From Thermoleophilia bacterium (GTDB lineage Bacteria > Actinomycetota > Thermoleophilia > UBA2241): a stretch of 64,000 nt of DNA. Positions 17,347-26,118 of the stretch are shown in pieces. Position 1 is the stretch's first letter; each line of letters begins with the position of its first letter. The notes beneath the pieces are model-generated. The model was given only the letters and a program-made list of their open reading frames with translations. It did not search any database and had not been told where the DNA came from. The translations under genes were made by a program, and so were the position numbers. The stretch lies in NCBI GenBank assembly GCA_041393415.1, contig JAWKKE010000001.1, positions 744,001-808,000 of the forward strand, in the 5' to 3' direction.

Positions 17347-19008
17347 ATGCGGAACCGACTCAACAGACGCCTCTCCGACCGAGAAAGCGACCCTGATCCA
17401 GTGGCAGGACGCAGCCTCATGACCACGGAGATGACCGCCAGCGAACGTGCCTATTCACGACGCTGGCTGATCCTCGCAGTGCTCGTTCTCTGCGTTCTCG
17501 TGATCGGCTTGGACAACATGGTGTTGAACGTCGCCATTCCCACCCTGCAGAGTGAGCTGGGAGCCAGCTCATCGCAGCTCATCTGGATGATCGATGCCTA
17601 CATCGTGGTCTTCGCCAGCCTGCTCCTCGTCGCGGGGTCCCTCAGCGACCGCTTCGGCCGGCGACGTGCCATGCTCTTCGGCCTGGTTGTATTCGGACTC
17701 GCCAGTCTCGCGGCAGCCTATGCGTCAGGCCCCATACAACTCATCATCGCAAGAGCAGTGATGGGAGCTGGCGCCGCCTTCCTCGCAACTGCCTCTCTTT
17801 CCATCGTCTCAAACGTCTTCCCACAAGAGGAGCGCGGCCGTGCTATCGGCGTCTGGGCTGGGTTCAACGCCCTGGGCATCGCTGCCGGACCCGTCATCGG
17901 AGGAGTCCTGCTCGAGCACTTCTGGTGGGGAAGTGCGTTTCTCGTCAACTTACCAGTAGTCGGGATCGCACTCGTCGCAAGCGCGATCCTCCTCGTGGAG
18001 AGCCGGGATCCAAGCGTCCACCCTCTCGACCTGCCAGGCTTGGCGCTCTCTGCGGTAGCCGTGTCGGCGCTCATCTATGGCTTGATCGAGGCATCGAGCC
18101 GGGGCTGGACAAACGGCGTGATTCTCCTTTGTTTCGCAGCAGCCGCTATCAGCGGAGCCGGCTTCATCGTGCGCGAGATGCGCACCCGCGATCCGATGCT
18201 ACAGCTGCAGTTCTTCCGCAATCATCGCTTCACCATGGGGGTCGTAGCCGCCGGTGTGGCCTCGTTTGCCTTGTTCGGTCTGACCTTCAGCCTGACTCAA
18301 CTGCTCCAGTTCGTGCAGGGATACACGCCCCTCCAAGCCGGGCTTCGGCTGGTGCCAGTCTCTCTGGGCATCCTCGTCGGCGCCGGCAATGCGAATCGGC
18401 TGGTTCGGCGTTATGGAACGGCTCGCGTGATCGCCAGTGGTCTCATCGTGCTTTCCGTCAGTCTGGGCAGCATAGTCCTTTGGGCACCCGCCACGAGCTA
18501 CTGGGTGATTGGCTCGACTCTGTTCGTGCTGGCGCTAGGAATGGGATCAGTGATGGCCCCTGCTGTGGACGCCATCATGGGCGGAGTGCCCGAAAGCAAG
18601 GCCGGTGTGGGATCTGCCATGAACAGCGTCACACGCATGATCGCCGGCGCCTTCGGTGCCGCGATCATCGGTTCTGTGATGTACAGCATCTACGGAGCGA
18701 AAGTGTCTGAAGTCGTCACCGTTCTGCCGCCGGACTTGGCACAGCGGGCCCAGGACTCCGTTGGAGCCGCCACGCAGATCGCCGCATCGCTACCGCCAGA
18801 AGCCGGCGCTCAGCTCTCACAAGCGACCGGCGCCGCCTTTGCCGACGCCATGGGACTCGCCGCACTCATCGGCGCCGCCGTCGCACTCATCGGCGCGCCA
18901 ATGGTGCTCGGATTCATGCCGGCACATCATCTGCCCGCCGAGAGCACGCAGATAGCTCTGACTGGCGATGGCGACGTCAGCGAGTCCGTGAGTCGCGGTC
19001 CCACGTGA
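17347..19008 (+). CDS. MFS transporter, DHA2 family (14 TM, EmrB/QacA type)
   Basis: 553 residues with 14 predicted helices. Motif A is GSLSDRFGRRRAM after TM2, and TM1 contains the DHA2-type LDNMVLNVAIPTL (motif D1). A long periplasmic loop rich in Pro, Ala and Gln (VVTVLPPDLAQRAQ onwards) separates the last two helices. The family exports hydrophobic cations and antibiotics using the proton gradient. The ATG at 17347 follows GGAGGTGAAGCC. It lies downstream of the MalT-like regulator, with an A+T-richer 136 bp spacer (gaataaaccctcaatc) suitable for a regulated promoter. Confidence 0.88.
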   Translation: MRNRLNRRLSDRESDPDPVAGRSLMTTEMTASERAYSRRWLILAVLVLCVLVIGLDNMVLNVAIPTLQSELGASSSQLIWMIDAYIVVFASLLLVAGSLSDRFGRRRAMLFGLVVFGLASLAAAYASGPIQLIIARAVMGAGAAFLATASLSIVSNVFPQEERGRAIGVWAGFNALGIAAGPVIGGVLLEHFWWGSAFLVNLPVVGIALVASAILLVESRDPSVHPLDLPGLALSAVAVSALIYGLIEASSRGWTNGVILLCFAAAAISGAGFIVREMRTRDPMLQLQFFRNHRFTMGVVAAGVASFALFGLTFSLTQLLQFVQGYTPLQAGLRLVPVSLGILVGAGNANRLVRRYGTARVIASGLIVLSVSLGSIVLWAPATSYWVIGSTLFVLALGMGSVMAPAVDAIMGGVPESKAGVGSAMNSVTRMIAGAFGAAIIGSVMYSIYGAKVSEVVTVLPPDLAQRAQDSVGAATQIAASLPPEAGAQLSQATGAAFADAMGLAALIGAAVALIGAPMVLGFMPAHHLPAESTQIALTGDGDVSESVSRGPT

Positions 19009-19238
19009 CGCAACCATGGACTGCAGCATTGCGCGGCGACAAGATACCTCGCACCTGTAGGCGGCCTTGGGCACGCGGAAGCTGACGGCCAAGATGTCGT
19101 AGTACCAGCGCTCCCCTTCACGTAGGAGGCCGTCAGCGCCGAGGTGAAGCAGACACTCGGCCTCACGAACATCATGTCATCCGTCACAAGATCGGCGCCG
19201 CCGCCACCGATACCGCCCCACGCCACCACATGCGCCCC

Positions 19239-19380
19239 GTGACGGTGCCTTCGTCAGCAGAATGTCAGCCGATTGTCGGCGTGGGCCCGCCGCGGCGCCC
19301 AAACGACCCCGCCGACGCCGAACGCCTCAGCACGCCGGCGCCCAGTGAAGCACGAAACAGCAGGGAGGGTGGTGCCCCCG
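19239..19380. repeat. Copy of the tRNA-Arg 3' flank (decayed attachment-site remnant)
   Basis: The segment beginning cgtgacggtgcc and ending tggtgcccccg is about 80-90 percent similar by eye to 22581-22723 and 46361-46503, the sequences just 3' of the tRNA-Arg copies. It ends with the last bases of the tRNA (the complement of CGGGGGCACCA) and then diverges. It marks the outer left edge of the composite island. The rest of the 417 bp spacer 19009-19425 shows only frame fragments on the minus strand (for example DILAVSFRVPKAAYRCEV near 19030-19100) that I cannot assign. Confidence 0.7.
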
Positions 19381-19425
19381 ACCCGGAGATGGCTCCTTCG
19401 ACCTTCGCTGCGGCTCGCCCCCCGG

Positions 19426-19920
19426 TCAAGCGTCAAGGGCCTTGCGGATCTCCTTCTCTTCGTCCTTGATCTCCCTGTTCACAACCTTGATGGCCTTCTT
19501 CAGGATACGGTCCGCAGCGACATCGAGCGTCGACTCGGCAACCAGCACGACGCCCGACTGTCCGACGTCGAGCGCCTCGCCGATCTCCTTGATGTCTTTG
19601 TGGCCCCAGCCCTTGACCAGATGACCGACCAGGGTGCCGATACCGCCGCCCCAGACCAAGCCGGCAAGGAGAGAGGGCGGAAACAGCAGGCCGACGACGG
19701 CGCCTGTGGCGAGGCCCCACTTGGCCCCCGAGGTGCGTGTCGTCGAGTCCGTGTTCAGCACCTTGACCTTGCCGTTATCGTCCTTGGTGAAGAGAGCCGA
19801 CTGGTACTTGCCGATCAGCCCGGCATGGTGAGCTGCCTTGATCGCCTCAAAGTCGGCGCGCGCATCGGCCTCCAGCGCATATGAGCCCGCAAACAGGACC
19901 AGGGGGTTGTCGTCTGCCAT
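19426..19920 (-). CDS. DUF1269-family protein
   Basis: 164 residues. It begins MADDNPLVLFAGSYALEADA, followed by an FEAIKAAHHAGLIGKYQSAL helix and a glycine-rich hydrophobic centre, LATGAVVGLLFPPSLLAGL and WGGGIGTLVGHLVKGWG, then a C-terminal helix rich in Lys/Glu (KKAIKVVNREIKDEEKEI). This is the DUF1269 pattern (ferredoxin-like halves around a glycine-rich hairpin); the function is unknown, though members are often stress-associated. The ATG at 19920 has AAGGAGATTTCA upstream. Convergent with the att remnant. Confidence 0.75.
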   Translation of the reverse strand: MADDNPLVLFAGSYALEADARADFEAIKAAHHAGLIGKYQSALFTKDDNGKVKVLNTDSTTRTSGAKWGLATGAVVGLLFPPSLLAGLVWGGGIGTLVGHLVKGWGHKDIKEIGEALDVGQSGVVLVAESTLDVAADRILKKAIKVVNREIKDEEKEIRKALDA

Positions 19921-20124
19921 TGAAATCTCCTTCTCTCGATTCTCAGACGACTGCCCTCTCGGTACAAGACGCCTGCAGCAACGAACCTACTCGTGCCCCC
20001 TCTCGACACCGCGGAAACCTGCCACGAGAGGCAATCTCCGACGTGAAGCCAGATGCGCGAGACCGCCGAGTGCTGGGCGCATTGCCGGCACAATCACGCT
20101 CAGATAAGACTAGGCCGCATCGCG

Positions 20125-20245
20125 AGCGGGTCGTATCGCCGGCCGGACCGGTGACCGAGGCCACGAGACCGTCGTCGGAGTAGGTGTAACTCGCCGTACG
20201 GGCGTCGGGGTAGGTGAGCTGCGTCCGGGCGCCGGTGGCGTTGAC
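20125..20245 (-). pseudogene. Rhs/YD-repeat fragment
   Basis: Minus-strand reading gives NATGARTQLTYPDARTAS, YTYSDDGLVASVTGPAGD. The DNA is nearly the same as 24990-25100 inside the Rhs pseudogene. Homology stops abruptly at ggcgttg (20245), about 40 bp before an integrase fragment starts on the opposite strand. A small recombinational scrap of an Rhs element. Confidence 0.7.
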
Positions 20246-20284
20246 GTTACCTGCAAGGACAGACCGCCGTGCGTCACACGGGGC

Positions 20285-20737
20285 TTGTCGCTGGCGCCCA
20301 CCAACCGCGAGGTCATCGTCAGTGAGCCGAAGACGGCCAAAGGCAGAAGGGTGATTGCCCTCGATGCGGCAACCGTCGAGGTGCTGAAGGCGCAAGCCGC
20401 GCGTCAGCTCGAAGAGCAACACCAGTGGGCTGACGCCTGGGTCGACACCGGACTCGTGTTCACGAAGGAGAACGGCGAGGCGCTCGACCCGGAGACGATC
20501 ACGCGCTGGTTCAAGATCGCCGTCAAGAACGCGATGCTGCCGGAGATTCGTCTGCATGATCTCAGGCACACGCACGCGACACTCGCGCTGCAGGCCGGCA
20601 TCCACCCCAAGGTCGTCTCCGAGCGCTTGGGGCACGCGACGGTGTCGATCACGCTCGACACCTACTCGCATGCCATTCCGGCGATGCAGGAAGAGGCCGC
20701 AGCGATGATCGCGGGGTTGGTGTTTGCGGAGCGGTGA
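20285..20737 (+). pseudogene. Tyrosine integrase, C-terminal fragment
   Basis: 150 residues almost identical to the last 148 of the intact integrase at 41773. It contains the HxxR box (HDLRHTHATL) and the H...Y end (GHATVSITLDTYSHAI) but lacks the first catalytic Arg and all DNA-binding domains, so it cannot recombine alone. It is the remnant of an earlier, related element (unit 0) and lies about 900 bp inside the outermost att remnant. The last residues (AGLVFAER) differ from the intact copy. Confidence 0.85.
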
Positions 20738-20801
20738 GGCAGTATCAGAATGGTGTACGCCGGCGTGCTGGATCTGCCGCCAGCGCAGAGCTGCCAGAAG
20801 C

Positions 20802-22112
20802 TCAGACAACAGCCGACACGTCATCGCCTGCGGTCGAAGGGGCACTCATCGTCGCCCAGCCTAATGCACGCGCGGGGCCCCCTGATGCGCGCCACTCCGC
20901 AGCCTCTGGCACCTCGTGGAACTCGAGCAGTTGCTGGCTACCAATGGCCTCCAGAGATTCACGGACGTCGCGCGGCGTGATGTAGAAGTACTCCCGTCGG
21001 AGGTTGACAAGGTTCACGCGCTTGTCAGCAAACGTCTCGTGCAATCGACGCTCAAGGCCCACTGCGTCGTCACTGAACACGAGCGCATGCACGTCGAAGT
21101 TGAACGGCACGCTGGCGTCGCCCAATTCACGAACCCGGTCCATAGGCTCCAGGCGACGCGTGAGCCCGATCTTGACCATGCGCTCACCGAAGCTGCCAAA
21201 GTTGGAGATCACGTAGACGTAGCCAGCCCGAGTGTTCGCTTCGCGGTTCTCGATACCGGTGATCGCGTTATCGATCTGCGCGAGCTTGCCCTCCATCTCC
21301 TTAATTGCCGCCTCATCGCCGGCGGCCCCCAACTTCTCGAGCGCCGTTCGATAATGTGCTTGCTCCTTCTCGAGACGCCGCTTCTCCGCTTCCATCTCGC
21401 GTATCGCCTTTTCCTCCTCGCGCTGGCGCGCGCGCTCTTCGCGAAGCCGCTCCCTCTCTTCTTCAACCTTCACGAGGTAGTCGGCAGTCAGTTCGAGCTC
21501 ATAGACGCGCCACCTGTGGTAGTCGTCGGTGATGCGGATCTGCACAATGGAACCGAGCTTGGCTATGGTCTCGCGGGCCTTGTCGAGGCGTGCGATTGCC
21601 GAGTGAAGCGTGTGTGGACGCAGTGTCCGCGCGATGTTGTCCGCCTCCGCGTTATAGGCACGAAGCATCAGCTTCGAGAGGTCGCGAGTCATCTTCTCGC
21701 CCTCTTTGGTGGAGTTGTTGACAGTCCAACCCTGTGCCGCTTGCACTGCGCCGGACTTGGCCAACGTCTTGATCGCATCCTTGGTCTGCTTCAGCTGCGT
21801 CTGGTAGGCGACGGCATCGTCAAGCGGATGTCTGTACTGGTAGATGCCTACCTCTTGCAGCAAGGCGAGTTCGTCGGTTTGGACGATGCCGGCGCGCGCG
21901 GCCTCGAGTTGTGCCCGCGCAGCACCCGTTTGGGCCTGCAGGTTGGCCAGTTCCGCTCGTGACGAGGCGAGTAGACTCGCCAAGTGAACCGCGTCGACAC
22001 CCTTCAGGTACTCGACCCATTGACGCAGGTTGGTGTTCTCGGCTTCGAGTTCCTCCACACGCTTCTTGTTGGTGAACACTGCAGCAGCCCCCCCGTTCGA
22101 AGCGACACTCAC
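20802..22112 (-). CDS. DUF4041 / T5orf172 (GIY-YIG-type) protein
   Basis: 436 residues from a GTG start (22112; the spacing signal is weak). Residues about 15-60 form a coiled coil (KKRVEELEAENTNLRQWV), followed by a DUF4041 region (VGIYQYRHPLDDAVAYQTQL near residue 90) and a highly charged coiled coil (VEEERERLREERARQREE to KRRLEKEQAHY). The C-terminal third is a T5orf172/MUG113 domain: AGYVYVISNFGSFGERMVKI, GLTRRLEPMDRVRELGDASV, VFSDDAVGLERRLHETFADK, the GIY-YIG nuclease pattern with YVYVISN and KIGLTRR. Such proteins are common on prophages and islands. It belongs to the decayed unit 0 between two att remnants. Confidence 0.85.
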   Translation of the reverse strand: MSVASNGGAAAVFTNKKRVEELEAENTNLRQWVEYLKGVDAVHLASLLASSRAELANLQAQTGAARAQLEAARAGIVQTDELALLQEVGIYQYRHPLDDAVAYQTQLKQTKDAIKTLAKSGAVQAAQGWTVNNSTKEGEKMTRDLSKLMLRAYNAEADNIARTLRPHTLHSAIARLDKARETIAKLGSIVQIRITDDYHRWRVYELELTADYLVKVEEERERLREERARQREEEKAIREMEAEKRRLEKEQAHYRTALEKLGAAGDEAAIKEMEGKLAQIDNAITGIENREANTRAGYVYVISNFGSFGERMVKIGLTRRLEPMDRVRELGDASVPFNFDVHALVFSDDAVGLERRLHETFADKRVNLVNLRREYFYITPRDVRESLEAIGSQQLLEFHEVPEAAEWRASGGPARALGWATMSAPSTAGDDVSAVV

Positions 22113-22234
22113 ACCGACATACTACCGACTAAGTTTGCCATCTGGCTCATGATGTCTGTTTTCACCACGTTCCGCCCAACACGCACACCAACGCATTGGA
22201 CTGCATATCGACACTCCAGCGCCTAGCCAGAGTT

Positions 22235-22519
22235 TCACGCACTGACACGATCGACGTACCTCTCGAACTCCCAGTGAAGCTCGCGGGTCAGCTTCGCGTC
22301 GACCTCCTGCCACGTCTCGACCGAAGCGTGCAGCAGCATCAACAGCTCCCGATCGACCGCCTCCCACGAACAAGAGCAGAGGATCAGATTGGCGCGACCT
22401 CGGCCCGTCGTGCCCCGGCGAGCCAGCGTGGTGGGCGCAACAGCCTCAAGCTGCAAGAGATCGCCACCGTCGACGCCAGGCGGGCCGATCTCTGCCTCAA
22501 TGGTGATGGCGCCGATCAA
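22235..22519 (-). CDS. Imm8-like immunity protein
   Basis: 94 residues. The C-terminal half, LILCSCSWEAVDRELLMLLH and TWQEVDAKLTRELHWEFERY, matches the Imm8 pattern (V.-.-Y-.-I-.-.-.-E, then TWEE-A-KL-R---WEFE-Y). The family protects cells from toxins of polymorphic systems by binding the toxin domain. The start is uncertain: the TTG at 22519 lies inside a 19 bp tandem duplication (22500-22537) that may have replaced the original N-terminus. It lies in unit 0, on the same strand as and beyond the Rhs tip and its dedicated immunity gene, with the att site between, so it may belong to a lost toxin. Confidence 0.55.
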   Translation of the reverse strand: MIGAITIEAEIGPPGVDGGDLLQLEAVAPTTLARRGTTGRGRANLILCSCSWEAVDRELLMLLHASVETWQEVDAKLTRELHWEFERYVDRVSA

Positions 22520-22537
22520 TGGTGATTGCGCCGATCA
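22500..22537. repeat. 19 bp tandem duplication
   Basis: atggtgatggcgccgatca is followed immediately by atggtgattgcgccgatca (one mismatch). It covers the presumed start of the Imm8-like gene and is close to the att repeat at 22581. Replication slippage or a recombination footprint. Confidence 0.75.
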
Positions 22538-22580
22538 CCCCTGACGCGGTCGCAGCCGCCAATGCCGCCGCGTGCGCTCC

Positions 22581-22760
22581 CGTGACGGTGCCTCTCGGTG
22601 GCAGAATGTCGGCAAAATGTCGGCGTGGTGGCCTCAGGGCGCCCAAACGACGCCGCCGACGCCGAACCTCCCAGCACAACAACGCCCTGTGCAGCACCAA
22701 ACAGCAGGGTGGGTGGTGCCCCCGGCTGGAATCGAACCAGCGACACCAGGTTTAGGAAAC
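22581..22760. repeat. Left attachment site of element A: tRNA-Arg 3' half plus 3' flank
   Basis: Bases 22714-22760 are the complement of the 3' 47 bases of tRNA-Arg(CCT), from the CCA end to the anticodon arm. The preceding 130 bp are similar to 46361-46493. Identity ends exactly at the core tttaggaaac (22751-22760); beyond it the intact tRNA continues with cctgtgctc but here the sequence is gtcagggag. The flank contains GTCGG-N6-GTCGG. The stretch 22761-23071 shows no gene. Confidence 0.88.
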
Positions 22761-23071
22761 GTCAGGGAGGCGTGACGAGGGGTCCCCGTCCGTAGGCGAT
22801 TCTGCTGCACAGTGCGAGGTTCCAGCGAGGCTTCGTGGCGGGCTATGCTCGCGCGTGTTCAGGCGTGGGGAGGCGTCTGGTCGGCAAGTGGGCGGCACGG
22901 CGGCGGTCAGTGTCTGACAATCACGACTCTAGTTGACAGGTACCGCATAGCCAGTATCGCCGGACCACCGCGCCGGTCCGTCATGGATTGGCGAGATCGA
23001 CAGCGAGGACCGCGCCTGCGATGGTCATCGCGTCAGTGGGCCTTGTCGGCCACGTCGAGGTGCTGCCGCGG

Positions 23072-23482
23072 CTAGCCTCGATCGCCGCGCACCTCATGTC
23101 GCCGCGTCGTGAAGATCCGAACGGCCGCTGCGTCTCTGTCTACGAGTCGCTCATAGAAGCTGTGGTCGCTCGCCCATTCAGGAAACGAGACGATCGGGTA
23201 CTGATCCTCCCTGTCGAAGCGGAAGTAGCCTATCTGCCAACTCGACGGCAGCGACCCATCGGCGATCTCAAAGAGCGGTGCCGGGGTCCACACCGGCCAT
23301 GGATTGCCGTCGTCGTCCATGATGTAGTACCAGGCGATGCCCAGGTACACCGTTATGGCGTAGACGGCGTAGCGCCGACCGAGAGTCACCGGGAACTCGG
23401 TATCCGCAGTAATGCCCTGCCGAGGGTCGTAGCTCGTAGTCGGCAGCGCCGAACCGTCGACGGCGATGCAGCGCACAATCAT
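23072..23482 (-). CDS. Immunity protein cognate to the Rhs tip
   Basis: 136 residues. It starts 14 bp after the Rhs stop codon, with GGGGGGCTTGAG before the ATG at 23482. The motifs LGIAWYYIMDDDGNPWPVW, PLFEIADGSLPSSWQIGYF and FPEWASDHSFYERLVDRD follow a pattern I associate with immunity-type proteins encoded directly after toxin-tipped YD-repeat proteins. It should neutralise the toxin domain at the C-terminus of the preceding gene. No numbered Imm family is claimed. The gene is intact although the Rhs body is broken, which is consistent with selection to keep protection against kin. Confidence 0.6.
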   Translation of the reverse strand: MIVRCIAVDGSALPTTSYDPRQGITADTEFPVTLGRRYAVYAITVYLGIAWYYIMDDDGNPWPVWTPAPLFEIADGSLPSSWQIGYFRFDREDQYPIVSFPEWASDHSFYERLVDRDAAAVRIFTTRRHEVRGDRG

Positions 23483-23495
23483 CTCAAGCCCCCCG

Positions 23496-25230
23496 TCACG
23501 GAACGAACTTGAACTCGACCATCTGGCCGGTCGTCAGGTTTCGGAAGTAGTGCACAGTCACCTGGCCATTGTTTCCACGAAGGACGTACTCCACCTTCAC
23601 CCACTCTCCTGGTCCGTAGTTTGCGATCAGTCGCGGTTCATCTCCGAGGTCCCGGATTATGACGCGACCATAGCCTTTCCTCGCTGTATCGAGCGCCATC
23701 TGCTGAGGGAGATTCTCCGGCACGGCATCCGGGATCGGGCCCTTGCAGACCGGCCTCAGACCAGGATACAGAGAGCGTGCCAGCATCGATTCCAGCGCGA
23801 CATCGATCCACATCCCACCGACCATCCCGAGCACGTCGGCGCTCCAGAACGCAATGAGCACCGCCGCTTGCTGTCCGTAGGCGCGCGCCTGGGCGTCGTT
23901 CAGCCAGACCGGATAGAAGCCGTCTCTGTAGCGTGGGTCTTCGGAGCCGTTGTGCAGGCTGAGCCAGTAGTCGTACATGGGGCCGAAGAAGTCCCTCTTG
24001 AAGTCAGACCAGGCGTCCATCCCGCTCGGATCGACGAACATCAGTGGATTGTTCAGACAGTAGGCGTAGGCGCTGCCCGCCCTCGGGATCGGATCAACCG
24101 AGAGGAACGTCCCGGTCTCGGGATCGTAGACACGGGCACGGAGGAAGATGAGGCCACTGGCTTCGGTGTGCTCGCCGGTGAAGCGGAAGCGGTTACCGGT
24201 GAGGTCGGGGGTGCCGAGCTCCGTGCCGAAGGGCTCGTAGGTGTGTTCTTTGACGACTTGGCCGGAGGCGTCGGTCTCAAGACGCACGGAGCCGAGGGCA
24301 TCAGCGAGCAGGTAGCGGATGCCGGAAGAGCTCTCGCGCGAGATCAGGTCAAGACCGTAGGTCAGGGTGGTCGTCTCGGAGCCGGTGGTCTCCTGCAGGA
24401 CGAGCTCGTTGCCGGCGGCCTCGTCTAAGACGAAGTCGGTACGGGTGCCGCTCTCGATGGCGGCAATGCGCTGGTTGTCGCCGTCGTAGAGGTTCGTGGT
24501 CGTGAGCTGCGACGAGCTCGTGCCGGCGAGCAGGTTGTCGCTCGTGTAGCTGTAGGCGGTCGTGGCGCCGCCCTGCGTGCGCGTGACGCGGCTGCCGTTT
24601 GCGTCGTAGGTGAAGGTGGTCGTGCCGGCGGCGGTCAGCTGGTTAGCGTCGTCGTAGGTGGAGGCGGTCGTGATGCCGTTCACGGTCTTCGTCAGGCGGT
24701 TGCCGACGGCGTCGTAGTGTACGTCGTAGTCGTGCCTGAGCGTACCTCCGCGGTCAGCTGGTCGAGAGCGTCGAAGCTGTAGGAGCTCTGCCCGGCGAGG
24801 GAGTCGTCGATCGTCGTCGGGTTGCCGTTCTCGTCGCGGGTGTAGGAGATCGAGAGCAGGGTCGTGCCCTTGGCGTGGCTGATGCTCGCAAGGCGGCCGG
24901 CGTCGTCGTAGGTGTAGGAAGTAGTGATGCCGTTCGGCAGGGTGGTGGTGAGCAGGCTGCCGTCGGCACGGTAGGAGTAGAGGGTGGTGTCGCCGGCGGG
25001 GCCGGTGACGCTCGTTAGGAGACCGTCGTCGGAGTAGGTGGAGCTTGCCGTACGGGTGTCGGGATAGGTGAGCTGCGTCCGGGCGCCGGTGGCGTTGTAG
25101 GCGTAGGCGACGGTCGTGTTGTCGGGGTGGTCACCGCGGCGAGCTGGCCGAGGGCGTTCTAGGTGAAGGCGACGGTGCGCGAGCCTCGCGACGACTCCTG
25201 CAGCGGAGAGCTCTTGACCTAGGACGTCGC
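23496..25230 (-). pseudogene. Orphan Rhs/YD-repeat toxin tip, frameshifted
   Basis: The visible part is about 570 residues of YD repeats (TTSYTYDDAGRLASIS, YTYDANGS). It ends in the Rhs core closing motif (PFGTELGTPDLTGNRFRFTG, YDPETGTFLSVDPIPRAG, YCLNNPLMFVDPSG), then a toxin tip of about 165 residues ending GQVTVHYFRNLTTGQMVEFK. The N-terminal bulk of a normal Rhs protein is missing. One base is lost near 24717 (tacac-tacgac in place of tacacgtacgac), and around 25140-25180 another frame slip and a TAG occur (VAFT, stop, NALGQLAAV). The last 395 codons (to 24683) are open and encode the complete closing motif plus toxin, so the tip could still be donated by recombination. Confidence 0.8.
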
Positions 25231-25233
25231 GAG

Positions 25234-25464
25234 TCAGGAACCCTCGTAGCTCCAATCCGGCGCCCCGAGCTTCCAACGCGTGCCCATCAGAATCACGTCC
25301 ACGGAGCCTGTCCCCGGGGCAGCCATCGAGCTCCGACCGAGCTCGTCCATGCGAAGGTTGGCGGCAAGGAGGGTTGACACAAGATCCTCATTGGCGACAT
25401 CTATCGCCACGACAAACGGAATCGTGCCTTTGCCGCGCCAGCGATCGACGATGTTGAGAGACAT
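25234..25464 (-). CDS. Hypothetical protein, possibly a fragment
   Basis: 76 residues from the ATG at 25464 (no strong ribosome binding site; the frame is open a further 54 codons upstream but there overlaps the ferredoxin gene). The sequence contains VDRWRGKGTIPFVVAIDVAN and VDVILMGTRWKLGAPDWSYE. It ends directly at the Rhs remnant. Family not recognised; could be the end of a larger broken gene. Confidence 0.3.
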   Translation of the reverse strand: MSLNIVDRWRGKGTIPFVVAIDVANEDLVSTLLAANLRMDELGRSSMAAPGTGSVDVILMGTRWKLGAPDWSYEGS

Positions 25465-25477
25465 GCAGCGCAGCTCT

Positions 25478-25747
25478 TCAGCCGTCTCGGCGGGAGAGTG
25501 CCCCGGCCTTACACGCTTTGACGCACCTGTAGCATCCTCTGCAGCGTTCGCCGGCCTCGACCACGGCGTGCCGGTGGCGAAAGAACTCCACCTTGCCGAG
25601 CACCGCCTCAGGGCAGGCCTCGACACAACTCCAGCAGGCCTCGCAGCGGGAGCGGTCGAGGACGACGAAGCGCGCCGTCGTCGTACTTACGTGCCGGCGC
25701 CTGCGAATCCTCGACGAGACGCTGCGCAGGGCCGTCGCGGCGCTCAC
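25478..25747 (-). CDS. 2[4Fe-4S] ferredoxin-like protein
   Basis: 89 residues from a GTG at 25747 that overlaps the stop of the DUF4405-type gene by four bases (GTGA). Two cluster motifs are visible: CEACWSCVEACP (about residue 35) and CRGCYRCVKACKAGAL (about residue 68), separated by 20 residues. The second motif has K instead of P after the last Cys. The N-terminal 20 residues are Arg-rich. It probably passes electrons to or from a partner linked to the membrane protein encoded just upstream. It is part of a three-gene MarR operon. Confidence 0.75.
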   Translation of the reverse strand: MSAATALRSVSSRIRRRRHVSTTTARFVVLDRSRCEACWSCVEACPEAVLGKVEFFRHRHAVVEAGERCRGCYRCVKACKAGALSRRDG

Positions 25748-26118
25748 GGGCCGAGCAGAGCGTGGGTGACCGTGAGCACGGAGACCCCGCCGACGAGTGC
25801 TAGGGCCGCAAGCGCCTCCCTGCTCAGCAGGCCGCGGGCCGCGGCGCCGATGCGCAGGTGGCGCAACAGCGCTCGACGGTTGAGGACGGCGTGCCAGATG
25901 CAGAAGCAGACGAAGATCCCGCCGAGCGAGGTGTGCACGATCGACCAGCCGGCAGAGGAGCCTCCGGATCCGCCGGCAACGTGGTCGGCGAGCCCGCTGA
26001 GCGGCAGGGCCAGTCCGGACAGCAGCGCTCCGGCTGCGGCGAAGCTGCGCTGGTTCCAGCGCCGCCTCTCCGTCGCCGCAGACCTCGTGCTCGCGGGAGA
26101 CACGCGGCCATCAGCCAC
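25744..26118 (-). CDS. DUF4405-type small membrane protein
   Basis: 124 residues from the GTG at 26118, with GGGGGAGG five bases upstream (an upstream ATG at 26250 in the same frame would overlap the MarR gene heavily and is rejected). Three helices: SFAAAGALLSGLALPLSGLA, IVHTSLGGIFVCFCIWHAVL and ALAALALVGGVSVLTVTHAL, with Arg-rich cytosolic loops. His in the second and third helices (HTSLG, WHAVLNRR, THALL) resembles the b-type haem ligand arrangement proposed for DUF4405 proteins. Together with the ferredoxin it suggests a small redox module controlled by MarR. Confidence 0.65.
   Translation of the reverse strand: MADGRVSPASTRSAATERRRWNQRSFAAAGALLSGLALPLSGLADHVAGGSGGSSAGWSIVHTSLGGIFVCFCIWHAVLNRRALLRHLRIGAAARGLLSREALAALALVGGVSVLTVTHALLGP

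Noticed and set aside
22714..22760. A second functional tRNA gene
   Set aside because: Only the 3' part up to the anticodon arm is present; the sequence diverges right after the core, so no tRNA can form.
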